The position numbers and the translations under genes are program-made. This document shows, one piece after another, positions 27,817-36,190 of a stretch of DNA of 64,000 nucleotides. The stretch's first letter is position 1. The number at the start of each line of letters is the position of its first letter. Origin of the DNA: Lutibacter citreus (lineage in GTDB: Bacteria; Bacteroidota; Bacteroidia; Flavobacteriales; Flavobacteriaceae); assembly GCF_003260195.1 (NCBI RefSeq), contig NZ_QEIH01000006.1:372001-436000 (forward strand). Direction: 5' to 3'. The notes under the pieces were generated by a model. That model was not told the DNA's origin, did no database searches, and was given only the letters and a program-made list of their open reading frames with translations.

Positions 27817-29019
27817 TTAAAGTTCTAATGCTTTTTTAGGATTGTTATCCATTAATATTTCAATAGGGTTTTCCAGAGCTTCTTTTACAGCAACTAAGAA
27901 CCCAACAGATTCTTTTCCATCTATAATTCTATGATCATAAGATAAAGCAACATACATAATTGGTCTAATAAGCACTTCACCATTAATGGCTACCGGTCTT
28001 TCTACAATATTGTGCATTCCTAATATACCACTTTGAGGAGGGTTTATAATTGGTGTAGATAGCATAGATCCAAATACACCACCATTAGTGATTGTAAATG
28101 TTCCTCCAGTCATTTCATCAACTGTAATTTGACCATCTCTAGCTCTAATTGCTAATCTTTTAACTTCACTTTCAACACCTCTAAAAGATAAATTTTCTGC
28201 ATTTCTAATTACAGGAACCATCAATCCCTTTGGACCAGAAACTGCAATTGAAATATCTTGAAAATCATGAGATATTTTATAATCTCCATCTAACATTGAA
28301 TTAACATCAGGATACATTTTTAAAGCTCTTACAACAGCTAACGTGAAAAAACTCATAAACCCTAAACCAACTCCGTGTTTAGCTTTAAAATCCTCTTTAA
28401 AATCTTTACGTAAATCAAAAATAGGTTTCATATCTACTTCGTTAAAAGTAGTAAGCATTGCTGTTTCATTTTTTACAGAAACTAGGCGTTGAGCTACTTT
28501 TCTACGCAACATAGAAAGTTTTGATTTTTCAGAACCACGAGAACCTCCTGCAGGAGTACCCATACTAGGCACAGCCTTTACAGCATCGTTTTTTGTTACT
28601 CTACCATCTTTTCCTGTTCCAGAAATCTCAGAAGCGCTTATACCTTTTTCTTCTAAAATCTTTTTTGCAGCAGGTGAAGCACTTCCACTTGCATAGGTTG
28701 TTTTAGTTTCAGCTGGTTTTTCTTCAACTTTAGGAGTTGCAACTGTTAAAACTTCTTTCTCACCTGAACCTTCAGGTTTTTTAGCATCCATATCAATTAA
28801 ACAAACAACAGCACCAACTTCAACAGCATCTCCTTCTTCTGCTTTAAAGGTAATAATACCACTTTCTTCAGCAGGTAACTCTAAAGTTGCTTTGTCTGAA
28901 TCTACTTCAGCTATTGGTTGATCTTTTTCTACATAATCTCCATCTTCAACAAGCCAAGCAGCAATTTCTACTTCTGTAATTGATTCTCCCGGTGAGGGAA
29001 CTTTCATTTCTAAAATCAT
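27817..29019 (-). CDS. sucB: 2-oxoglutarate dehydrogenase E2 (dihydrolipoyl succinyltransferase)
   Basis: Transfers the succinyl group from lipoamide to CoA in the TCA cycle. The 400 residues contain one lipoyl domain (about 1-75, lysine in [12 protein letters not shown]), an E3-binding domain (about 112-150, [30 protein letters not shown]) and the catalytic core. The core has the active-site histidine and aspartate in [15 protein letters not shown]. It is the second gene of a sucA-sucB operon. E3 is not in the window. Confidence 0.95.
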   Translation of the reverse strand: MILEMKVPSPGESITEVEIAAWLVEDGDYVEKDQPIAEVDSDKATLELPAEESGIITFKAEEGDAVEVGAVVCLIDMDAKKPEGSGEKEVLTVATPKVEEKPAETKTTYASGSASPAAKKILEEKGISASEISGTGKDGRVTKNDAVKAVPSMGTPAGGSRGSEKSKLSMLRRKVAQRLVSVKNETAMLTTFNEVDMKPIFDLRKDFKEDFKAKHGVGLGFMSFFTLAVVRALKMYPDVNSMLDGDYKISHDFQDISIAVSGPKGLMVPVIRNAENLSFRGVESEVKRLAIRARDGQITVDEMTGGTFTITNGGVFGSMLSTPIINPPQSGILGMHNIVERPVAINGEVLIRPIMYVALSYDHRIIDGKESVGFLVAVKEALENPIEILMDNNPKKALEL

Positions 29020-29055
29020 TTTGTAAATATTTTAAAGTCTTTTCTAGACGAATTT

Positions 29056-31785
29056 TTAATTAGTTAGTTTAAATATTCCATCAATAATACGTTGATGTCT
29101 CCTCTTAAATCTTGCAGAAGAACCAGCTGCTGGAACCGCATAAAATGGTTGAGAGGCAACTTCTAAATTTACCAATCTAAATCTCTGAAGCATATAACTC
29201 CAAGCTCCCATATTTTCAGGTTCTTCTTGAGCCCAAACATAATTTTCAACATTTGGATAACGATCTATTATACTCTGAAGTTTCTCTAAATGCAGCGGAA
29301 ACAATTGTTCAATTCTTACAAGTGCAACATCAGTTCTTTCTAATTTAGTTCTTTCTGCCAATAAATCATAATAAAATTTACCAGTACAAAACACTAACTT
29401 CTTTATATTTTCGGTCTCTAAAGTGTCATCTATTACCTCTTGAAAGCTTCCATTTGCAAAGTCATTTAATTTTGAAACCGCTAATGGATGACGTAATAAA
29501 CTTTTTGGAGTAAATACAATTAAAGGTTTTCTATAATCACGTTTCATTTGACGACGCAATAAATGATAAAAGTTAGCTGGATTGGTACAATCTGCAACAA
29601 TCATATTATCTATAGCACATAATTGTAAAAAACGCTCCATACGCGCCGAAGAATGCTCAGAACCTTGCCCTTCATAACCGTGTGGTAATAAAACTACAAT
29701 ACCATTTTGCAATTTCCATTTAGATTCTGCAGCAGATATATATTGATCGAACATTATTTGAGCTCCATTACTAAAATCTCCAAATTGAGCTTCCCAAATA
29801 GTTAATGTATTTGGATTTGCCATGGCATAACCATAATCAAAACCAAGAACTCCATATTCTGATAACAAGGAATTATAAATATACATTTGCCCTTGTTTAT
29901 CTCCCAATCTGTTTAGTAAGTTAATTCTTTCTTCTGAAATTTCATCACGTAAAATTGCGTGTCTATGACTAAAAGTACCTCTTTCAACATCCTGACCAGA
30001 TATTCTAACATCAAAACCTTCTTCAAGTAAACTACCATAAGCTAACGTTTCTCCCATTCCCCAGTCAATAGCATCGGTTTCAAAAACCATATTACTCCTA
30101 TCTTTCAATATTTTTTCTGCTTTTCTAAGGAATTTAACTCCTTCAGGAACTGTAGAAACCACTTTTGCTATATTTTCTAATTTTGCTTTTGGAAAACTAG
30201 TATCATCTGCAATTAGCATATCATCCAATCTTCTTCTTGTAAAATCTATCCAAGTGTCTTTCATGAATTCCCTTACTTTGGATGTTTCTACTTTTTTAGA
30301 AGCCTGATATTCTACTTCAAGTAAGTCTTTAAATTCAGAAATAGTATTATTTAAAAAAGCAGTATCTATAACTCCTTCTTCAATTAACCTTTTTGCATAA
30401 ATATCTCTTGGATTTGGATGCTTTGAAATTGCTTTATACAATTTTGGTTGAGTAAAACGAGGTTCATCTCCTTCATTATGACCATATTTTCTATAACCAC
30501 ATAAATCAATAAAAATATCTCTTTTAAACTTCATTCTAAAATCTAACGCCATTTCAATAGCGTGCACCACAGCCTCAACATCATCTGCATTTACATGCAG
30601 TACTGGCGATAAAGTAACTTTTGCAACATCAGTACAATAAGTACTTGAACGAGCATCCAAATAGTTTGTAGTAAAACCAATTTGGTTATTCACAACTATA
30701 TGAATTGTTCCTCCAGTAGTATACCCATTTAATTGACTCATTTGAGTAACTTCATATACTACTCCTTGACCAGCAATGGCCGCATCTCCGTGAACAATTA
30801 TTGGCAACAACTTTGAATTATCACCATTATATTTTCTATCAATTTTGGCTCTTGATATTCCTTCAACAATTGGCCCAACTGTTTCCAAATGCGATGGATT
30901 TGGAACTAAATTCATTTTTAGCTTCTTATTATTTTTAAGAGTTTTTGAAGTAGTTAAACCTAAATGGTATTTTACATCACCATCAATAGTTTCATCTTCA
31001 AAATCTTTACCTTCAAATTCGCTAAAAACGTCACGAATTGGTTTTCTAAAAATATTTGTTAGCGTATTCAATCTTCCTCTATGTGCCATTCCTAGCACAA
31101 ATTCATCTACATCATAAATCTCAGCAGCATTTCTAATAACAGAGCTAATAGCGGGTATTAATGTTTCTCCTCCTTCTAAAGAAAACCTTTTTTGACCTAC
31201 ATATTTTGTTTGTAAAAAACCTTCAAATGTTACAGCTTGATTTAGCTTTTTAAGAATGTATTTTTTTGACTCTTCAGAATAATTAGGATGATTTGAGTTT
31301 TTAGTAAGTTGACTTTGAAACCATTTTATTTCTTCAGGATTACGAATATACATATACTCCACACCAATAGAATCGCAATAAATGGTTTCTAAATGGGCAA
31401 TGATAATTTGTAATGTATTTTTTCCACAACCTACTAAATTACCAGCATCAAAAACTGTTTCTAAATCTTTTTGTGATAAGCCAAAATTCTCTATGGCTAA
31501 GGTAGGAGAATATTGTCTTCTTGTTCTTACTGGGTTTGTTTTAGTAAATAAATGACCCCGTGTTCTATATCCGTTTATTAAATCTATTACTTTAAATTCT
31601 TTTAAGACATTATCAGGAACTTCAACTTCAGCATCATCTAGCGAGTATTTTTCATTTGCAAAATCATATCCTTGAAAAAAACTTCTCCAACTAGCTTCAA
31701 CTGCATCAGGGTTAATTAAATACTGATCATATAAATCGGATATGAATTCCGTATGTATAGCATTTAAAAATGAAAATTTATCCAT
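29056..31785 (-). CDS. sucA: 2-oxoglutarate dehydrogenase E1
   Basis: Thiamine-dependent decarboxylase that starts the NAD-linked 2-oxoglutarate dehydrogenase reaction. 909 residues, full length for the family. Markers: the N-terminal FLNAIHTEFISDLYDQYLIN, GMAHRGRLNTLTNIFRKP, thiamine site segments VHGDAAIAGQGVVYEVTQM and VVNNQIGFTTN, and CGYRKYGHNEGDEPRFTQP. The same cell also encodes KorAB for the same substrate with a different acceptor. 37 bases separate it from sucB. Confidence 0.96.
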   Translation of the reverse strand: MDKFSFLNAIHTEFISDLYDQYLINPDAVEASWRSFFQGYDFANEKYSLDDAEVEVPDNVLKEFKVIDLINGYRTRGHLFTKTNPVRTRRQYSPTLAIENFGLSQKDLETVFDAGNLVGCGKNTLQIIIAHLETIYCDSIGVEYMYIRNPEEIKWFQSQLTKNSNHPNYSEESKKYILKKLNQAVTFEGFLQTKYVGQKRFSLEGGETLIPAISSVIRNAAEIYDVDEFVLGMAHRGRLNTLTNIFRKPIRDVFSEFEGKDFEDETIDGDVKYHLGLTTSKTLKNNKKLKMNLVPNPSHLETVGPIVEGISRAKIDRKYNGDNSKLLPIIVHGDAAIAGQGVVYEVTQMSQLNGYTTGGTIHIVVNNQIGFTTNYLDARSSTYCTDVAKVTLSPVLHVNADDVEAVVHAIEMALDFRMKFKRDIFIDLCGYRKYGHNEGDEPRFTQPKLYKAISKHPNPRDIYAKRLIEEGVIDTAFLNNTISEFKDLLEVEYQASKKVETSKVREFMKDTWIDFTRRRLDDMLIADDTSFPKAKLENIAKVVSTVPEGVKFLRKAEKILKDRSNMVFETDAIDWGMGETLAYGSLLEEGFDVRISGQDVERGTFSHRHAILRDEISEERINLLNRLGDKQGQMYIYNSLLSEYGVLGFDYGYAMANPNTLTIWEAQFGDFSNGAQIMFDQYISAAESKWKLQNGIVVLLPHGYEGQGSEHSSARMERFLQLCAIDNMIVADCTNPANFYHLLRRQMKRDYRKPLIVFTPKSLLRHPLAVSKLNDFANGSFQEVIDDTLETENIKKLVFCTGKFYYDLLAERTKLERTDVALVRIEQLFPLHLEKLQSIIDRYPNVENYVWAQEEPENMGAWSYMLQRFRLVNLEVASQPFYAVPAAGSSARFKRRHQRIIDGIFKLTN

Positions 31786-32104
31786 AATTTTAGTAATATT
31801 CTTAATTATTTAGTGAACGTAAAAATACAATTTTTACCTAAACAACACTTTTAAATAAGGGTTTTTTAAAATAATTGTATTATTAACAAAAATCACGTCA
31901 ATACAATATTAAAGTAATTTTTAAAAAACTCTATTTTCATAAAAACTCAAAATAATGTAAAAAAAAGTGATTTTTTTAGACGTCCTAAAATTTTAATTTA
32001 CAAGGGTTTATATTTTAAATAAAAAAAAAGTGATTTTTTTTATCAAAAAAGATTGCAGAAATAAGAAAAGCTTGTATATTTGCACTCGCAAAAGCAAATT
32101 GCAT
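31786..32104. other. Intergenic region between sucA and tRNA-Asn
   Basis: Very AT-rich. It holds a direct repeat of AAAAAAAGTGATTTTTTT (about 31960-31977 and 32023-32040) with centres 63 bases apart, and the tRNA promoter. No open frame of note. The repeat could act as UP-like curved elements for the tRNA promoter; this is inference. Confidence 0.5.
32053..32082 (+). promoter_or_regulatory. Promoter of tRNA-Asn (TTG-N19-TATATTTG)
   Basis: TTG at 32053-32055, a 19-base spacer and TATATTTG at 32075-32082 make the best complete Bacteroidetes-type promoter in the window. The box ends 22 bases before the mature tRNA 5' end. Confidence 0.75.
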
Positions 32105-32178
32105 TCCTCCTTAGCTCAGTTGGTTAGAGCATCTGACTGTTAATCAGAGGGTCCTTGGTTCGAGCCCAAGAGGGGGAG
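32105..32178 (+). tRNA. tRNA-Asn (anticodon GTT)
   Basis: A complete cloverleaf can be drawn. The acceptor stem is TCCTCCT/AGGGGGA with one G-T pair. The D-arm is GCTC/GAGC with AGTTGGTTA loop. The anticodon stem TCTGA/TCAGA has loop CTGTTAA, giving anticodon GTT. The T-arm is CTTGG/CCAAG with loop TTCGAGC, and the discriminator is G. The 3' CCA is not encoded (CT follows) and must be added enzymatically. Confidence 0.97.
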
Positions 32179-32180
32179 CT

Positions 32181-32213
32181 AAAAAAGAGTTACAAAATTG
32201 TAACTCTTTTTTT
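32181..32213 (+). terminator. Terminator of tRNA-Asn
   Basis: AAAAAAGAGTTAC pairs with GTAACTCTTTTTTT around a short AAAATT loop, directly after the tRNA. Confidence 0.9.
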
Positions 32214-32221
32214 ATTTAAAT

Positions 32222-32647
32222 ATGATTCTACCTCTAGTAAAAAAAATAACCCTAATCATTATTTTTCTAACAGCCTTTCAAATAGCTGGTCAAGAAATAG
32301 GAAACATATATAAGAACAACCATTTTATAAAACTTAATAAAACAGCTTCTGATTTTTGTTTAATTTATTCAGATATTAATTCTAATAATTTGTTTTTTGA
32401 AAACTCTATTCAATTTTCAAATAAAGAAACTATCTATAATATTATTATAAATGGTTTTAAGAAAAAAAATAACCATCAAGTATTTATTAAAACTAATAAT
32501 AACATTATTGTTAAGTTAAAATATATTCACCTTCGAGGTGAAAAATTACTATCAATAAAGCACAATAATTTATCTAATAAAACTCGAGGACAAAGTCACT
32601 TTTTTACTCAAGAAGATTTTGAACAATTGTTTAGCAGCACCATCTAA
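32222..32647 (+). CDS. Hypothetical small secreted protein
   Basis: A 141-residue open frame with a signal-peptide-like start (VKKITLIIIFLTAFQIAGQ), then a polar, Asn/Lys-rich chain without recognisable motifs. The ATG is only eight bases after the T-run of the tRNA terminator, so its promoter would have to lie within the tRNA/terminator or depend on readthrough. It is followed by a decayed receptor fragment, so it may itself be a remnant. I do not recognise a family. Confidence 0.45.
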   Translation: MILPLVKKITLIIIFLTAFQIAGQEIGNIYKNNHFIKLNKTASDFCLIYSDINSNNLFFENSIQFSNKETIYNIIINGFKKKNNHQVFIKTNNNIIVKLKYIHLRGEKLLSIKHNNLSNKTRGQSHFFTQEDFEQLFSSTI

Positions 32648-32838
32648 GTTAATTTATTTGAAGTTTACTCTTCAAAAAAAAATGAGTAAATTGATTTAGG
32701 CAAGTATTTATTTTACACCTATCTAACACCTTATTCTTCAGCACTATAACCCTAGGTATTTCTAATAAAAACTTACACATTGAATCTTCTGGATAAAGAA
32801 AAATTACACATAAAACAGCTTTAAATTTAAAACAATAA

Positions 32839-33063
32839 ACCAGCAATAGCTATATAGCTTCTTTAGATATAGCAAATCATTTGAAACTGCTAGTTTTGGA
32901 ATGTTAGTAGAAGGATTTTACACTAAACTAAATAACTCATTTACAAATGAATACTCTAGCCCAAATAAAAATGGAGATGTAACATACCAAAGAATTAATG
33001 CTTCTGACGGTGCATTTGTAAGAGACATAAATTTTAAATTAAATAATAGCCATTTTAATTTTA
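32839..33063 (+). pseudogene. Remnant of a TonB-dependent receptor
   Basis: Two overlapping reading frames encode consecutive parts of a TonB-dependent receptor barrel. First comes TSNSYIASLDIANH, from 32839. Then, after a one-base frame change near 32880, comes FETASFGMLVEGFYTKLNNS and onward to GAFVRDINFKLN. The pattern (E)xSNSYxxSLD... LxxEGFYTxLxxxFxxEY... YxRxNAxxGAxVxGxNxEL is characteristic of the late barrel strands. Signal peptide, plug and C-terminus are all missing, and a stop lies just upstream. This is a decayed fragment and not a gene. Confidence 0.7.
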
Positions 33064-33069
33064 ATACTG

Positions 33070-33092
33070 AGCCGAACATTAAATGTTCGGCT
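33070..33092. terminator. Hairpin between receptor remnant and outer-membrane protein gene
   Basis: AGCCGAACAT and ATGTTCGGCT form a perfect 10-bp stem with a TAA loop, followed on the plus strand by CTTTAATTTA. It can end transcripts of the minus-strand operon beginning with the sigma factor (14 bases past its last stop) or those of the former receptor gene. Confidence 0.7.
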
Positions 33093-33105
33093 TTAATTTA
33101 TAGCA

Positions 33106-34170
33106 TTAATCCATATCAAATCTAATTCCTAATGAAATATTATTCTGCTTAATTTCCTGATCTTTAAAAATAGGAGACAAATCATACTTTGCGTAAACAG
33201 CAACATCTTTAAAAGCCACATATGTACTTAAACCATAAACTAAATTACTAGCATTATAATCTCTTTTTAACTTATCTTTTACTTTATCCCCATTAATAGA
33301 GTATTTTAATTTCTGGCGAGTTCCAATATTAAAACCTGCATAGCCACCAACTCCTATCTTAAATTTATTTGAAGTATCATATCTAAAATAATTATCTTTT
33401 ACGTTTTTTTTAGATGGACCAAATTCAAAATGAACAGGAAAAACCAAATTTGTTATACTTAATTTAGATTTTTTTAAATTGTATGTAAATTCTTCCAATG
33501 AAGTTTTTTCGTTTTCACTAACAAAATACTTATTATCTGTAGGTTTATATCCATTAATTTGAACAGAAACTCCATATTTGAAACGTATAAAATTAGTTTT
33601 TTCAAACACTCTTGTTTTCCAAGCCCAACCTAATTCAAAAAAACGAGAACCTCCAATTTTATAAGGTGAATCATCTAATTTTTCACCATCAATAATAGCG
33701 TTATTTAATCCAAAAGCTACTACCAAATCACTATATGTTCTTCTATCATATTTTCTAGGTTTATTATTGCCTTTTGTTTTAATCCCAATAAGAGTACCGC
33801 CATTACCTCCAATACTTATACCACCAGAAGAAGTTTCCCCTTCATTGTCATCATAACCATTATAATTCCGCTCTAAAAGCGCAATTTTATTTTCAATAAT
33901 AGCTGTTCTATTTTCAATATTTAAAGCCCTTTTTTTTGCGGCACTTTCTTTTAACTCTGTTGCTTTTTCTTCTGTAATGTCACCTTTTTGTAAACGCAAT
34001 AAAATATTTTCAACCTCACTTTTTAAAAAAGCACGTTCTTCGTTCATTATGCTTTCTTTATGTTCATTTAATATTTTAATTCTTAAACTATTATTTTGTT
34101 CTTGTGCTGTTATAAATTGTGCACTTAAAGTTAAAACTATAAGTATTATTAAACGTGTTATATTAATCAT
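33106..34170 (-). CDS. Outer-membrane beta-barrel protein with coiled-coil N-terminus
   Basis: A 354-residue exported protein with signal peptide (LIILIVLTLSAQFITAQ). A charged helical coiled-coil segment covers about residues 25-105 (SEVENILLRLQKGDITEEKA, KKRALNIENRTAIIENKIAL). A Gly/Ser stretch follows, then a barrel from about 140 with alternating strands. It ends NNISLGIRFDMD and does not carry the usual C-terminal aromatic residue. It is the third gene of an operon with an ECF sigma factor and an anti-sigma-like protein, so it is probably a target or sensor of that pair. Exact function is unknown. Confidence 0.75.
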   Translation of the reverse strand: MINITRLIILIVLTLSAQFITAQEQNNSLRIKILNEHKESIMNEERAFLKSEVENILLRLQKGDITEEKATELKESAAKKRALNIENRTAIIENKIALLERNYNGYDDNEGETSSGGISIGGNGGTLIGIKTKGNNKPRKYDRRTYSDLVVAFGLNNAIIDGEKLDDSPYKIGGSRFFELGWAWKTRVFEKTNFIRFKYGVSVQINGYKPTDNKYFVSENEKTSLEEFTYNLKKSKLSITNLVFPVHFEFGPSKKNVKDNYFRYDTSNKFKIGVGGYAGFNIGTRQKLKYSINGDKVKDKLKRDYNASNLVYGLSTYVAFKDVAVYAKYDLSPIFKDQEIKQNNISLGIRFDMD

Positions 34171-34195
34171 TGTGAATGTTTTTTAAATTGTTATT

Positions 34196-34963
34196 TTAAT
34201 TATTTCGTTGCGCAATCACAGTTTTCATACTTTCATAATTCATTTTCAAAGTCTCTAAAAATTTAACTCTTGTAGACTTGTCTAAATCTGCCTCAACGTC
34301 TTGAAGCAATTTATAAGCATCAACTATTTTAATATTTTCATTATAAATTTTTTGTAAAGCCAATTCTTTCTGAGCATTTTTCAACAACAAATCAACATCT
34401 GATGTTGAAACTGAAAAATGATTTGTCTTTAATTCTTCAATTTTATTAATTACAAGTTCAATTTCTTGATTTTCATCATCAATATTAGAACTTACCTCTA
34501 ATTCTTCCTTAACCTCAATTTTAGAGATATCATTAACTTTTATAATTGGTTTTTCGGTATCAGCAGCTGCAATTTTAGATTCAATTTCGGCCTTATAAAT
34601 TGGTTTTAACACTGATTTTTCTTGAGTATTATTTTCATTACTCTTTAATTCTTCAATATGCTGCTCTTCAACTACTAATTTTTCTGCCTTAATTTGAATA
34701 GTAGATTCTTTCTTTTCATGAGCAGGAACAGTAACAACGGTAGGCATAATCTTTTCATTCTCTTTATTAAAAAATAACGAAACAATAAATAATACCCCAA
34801 CAATACTTGCTGCAACACCCATTAAAATTAACAACTTGTTTTTTTTCTTATCTTCTTTATATTTAAGAGAATTAGCCAAAGAATCCCATGAACCTTTAGT
34901 TGGTTTTATAGTTCTTTTTTCAAGCTTATTTTTTATGTCCTGTTCAAATTTATAAGGTTCCAT
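34196..34963 (-). CDS. Single-pass membrane protein, putative anti-sigma factor
   Basis: 255 residues. A cytoplasmic N-terminal region (FEQDIKNKLEKRTIKPTKGS) precedes one membrane helix (about 43-64, KLLILMGVAASIVGVLFIVS). A long, acidic, largely helical periplasmic part follows. The first codons overlap the ECF sigma gene by 14 bases. Position and topology fit a membrane anti-sigma factor that holds the sigma factor until an envelope signal arrives. No zinc-type anti-sigma motif (HxxxCxxC) is present, so the assignment rests on context. Confidence 0.7.
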   Translation of the reverse strand: MEPYKFEQDIKNKLEKRTIKPTKGSWDSLANSLKYKEDKKKNKLLILMGVAASIVGVLFIVSLFFNKENEKIMPTVVTVPAHEKKESTIQIKAEKLVVEEQHIEELKSNENNTQEKSVLKPIYKAEIESKIAAADTEKPIIKVNDISKIEVKEELEVSSNIDDENQEIELVINKIEELKTNHFSVSTSDVDLLLKNAQKELALQKIYNENIKIVDAYKLLQDVEADLDKSTRVKFLETLKMNYESMKTVIAQRNN

Positions 34964-35513
34964 TGCTTGTCTTATTTAATTTTATAATTTTTTGTTGAAG
35001 GATTTTACGCGCCTTAAATAATTGTGATTTTGAAGTACCTTCAGAAATATTTAGAAGCTTTCCTATTTCACTATGCTTATAGCCTTCAATAGCATACATT
35101 ACAAAAACCATCCTATAGCCATCTGGAAGAGCATCTATTAAAAACTGAATTTCCTCAACATTCATATCTGAATAAACAGTATTTATAGACGCACCTTTCA
35201 GTTCTATTTCTTCAACAGAAAATTCAATGTGTTTTTGTTTTCTTAAAAAGGAAATTGATTCGCGTATCATAATTCGCCGAATCCAACCTTCAAAACTACC
35301 AGAATACTCAAACTTATGTAAATTGGAAAATACTTTTAAAAAGCCGTTGAGCATTGCCTCTTCGGCAAAATGAATATCTTTTATGTAATAACGACATACA
35401 CTCAACATTTTAGGTGCGTGCAAATTATAAAGCTGTTCTTGTGCACTGCGCTTATTTTGCATTGCCTTTTTAATTAGCTTTTCTTCGTTATTAAAAAAAT
35501 GTATGATTTTCAC
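34950..35513 (-). CDS. ECF-type RNA polymerase sigma factor
   Basis: A 187-residue sigma-70 family factor. Region 2 is near residues 25-95 (AQEQLYNLHAPKMLSVCRYY, AEEAMLNGFLKVFSNLHKF, GWIRRIMIRESISFLRK). Region 4 is near 125-180 (LPDGYRMVFVMYAIEGYKHS, EIGKLLNISEGTSKSQLFKA). Regions 1.2 and 3 are absent, as in ECF factors. It heads the operon with the anti-sigma-like and barrel genes. Regulon unknown. Confidence 0.92.
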   Translation of the reverse strand: MKIIHFFNNEEKLIKKAMQNKRSAQEQLYNLHAPKMLSVCRYYIKDIHFAEEAMLNGFLKVFSNLHKFEYSGSFEGWIRRIMIRESISFLRKQKHIEFSVEEIELKGASINTVYSDMNVEEIQFLIDALPDGYRMVFVMYAIEGYKHSEIGKLLNISEGTSKSQLFKARKILQQKIIKLNKTSNGTL

Positions 35514-35606
35514 AAATTACGTTTTTTAACCTCTATATTTATAAAGACGCAAATTACATGCAAAAGGTTGCCTGAAGAATATTTTTTTTTGAAATAAAAT
35601 AACTGT

Positions 35607-36062
35607 CTAAAACTTATAAACAAGCTTTTTTAAATAAACGCATTTGTTCTTATAATCAATTATAGCTTTTCCCTTTTCTAGAATATCTGCACCAATTATT
35701 CCGTCTATAGCTTTAGCATTATGCTCGGTTAATGCCATATTTACATGAGTTAAATCAAATAAAACTAAACTAAATTTATTATAACTCCAGTCTTTCAACT
35801 CAATTTCATTATTGTGAGAAATTTTGGTTTCCATTCCAATTGCACCGGCTCCTGCTGCTTTAGTCTCAGAATCCTCAACATTAACCATTTTAAATTTATC
35901 TTGTAATGAAATTTCTATACATGAATTTGAAGCTCCAGTATCTAAAATAAACCTGCCTTTAACACCATTAATTATAGATTTAATCTCGAAGTGATTGGTA
36001 TTAATTTTTTTTAATTTAATTCTTACATAACCCTTTCTTAAAAGAATGTTCTTTAATTTCAT
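35607..36062 (-). CDS. Retropepsin-like aspartic protease (clan AA)
   Basis: A 151-residue cytoplasmic-looking protein, with no signal peptide. The catalytic motif ILDTGASNSCIE sits near residues 38-50. The second half has the family's hydrophobic-hydrophobic-Gly pattern (IDGIIGADILEKGKAIID). Single-domain retropepsins work as dimers. It lies between the CHAT protease gene and the sigma operon on the same strand, with 93-129-base gaps, so it could be separately transcribed. Substrate unknown. Confidence 0.82.
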   Translation of the reverse strand: MKLKNILLRKGYVRIKLKKINTNHFEIKSIINGVKGRFILDTGASNSCIEISLQDKFKMVNVEDSETKAAGAGAIGMETKISHNNEIELKDWSYNKFSLVLFDLTHVNMALTEHNAKAIDGIIGADILEKGKAIIDYKNKCVYLKKLVYKF

Positions 36063-36190
36063 GTGTTTTTTTATTATTTTTGATCATACTTAAACATTAA
36101 TAAGCAACAGTCATGTTGTTCTTTATTAATCATCTCATTGGGTGAGATAAGATTAACATTTCTTTTAATATCATCAAGTTTCAGTCAAAT

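Noticed and set aside
32181-32213. Attachment site after tRNA-Asn
   Set aside because: The inverted repeat is a plain terminator; no integrase gene or duplicated tRNA 3' end is present in the window.
32901-33125. 74-residue frame as a separate gene
   Set aside because: It is the in-frame tail of a decayed TonB-dependent receptor running into an intergenic hairpin.
36132-36148. ATCTCA/TGAGAT hairpin between the CHAT and retropepsin genes as a terminator
   Set aside because: The stem is only six bp and has no U-run on either strand.
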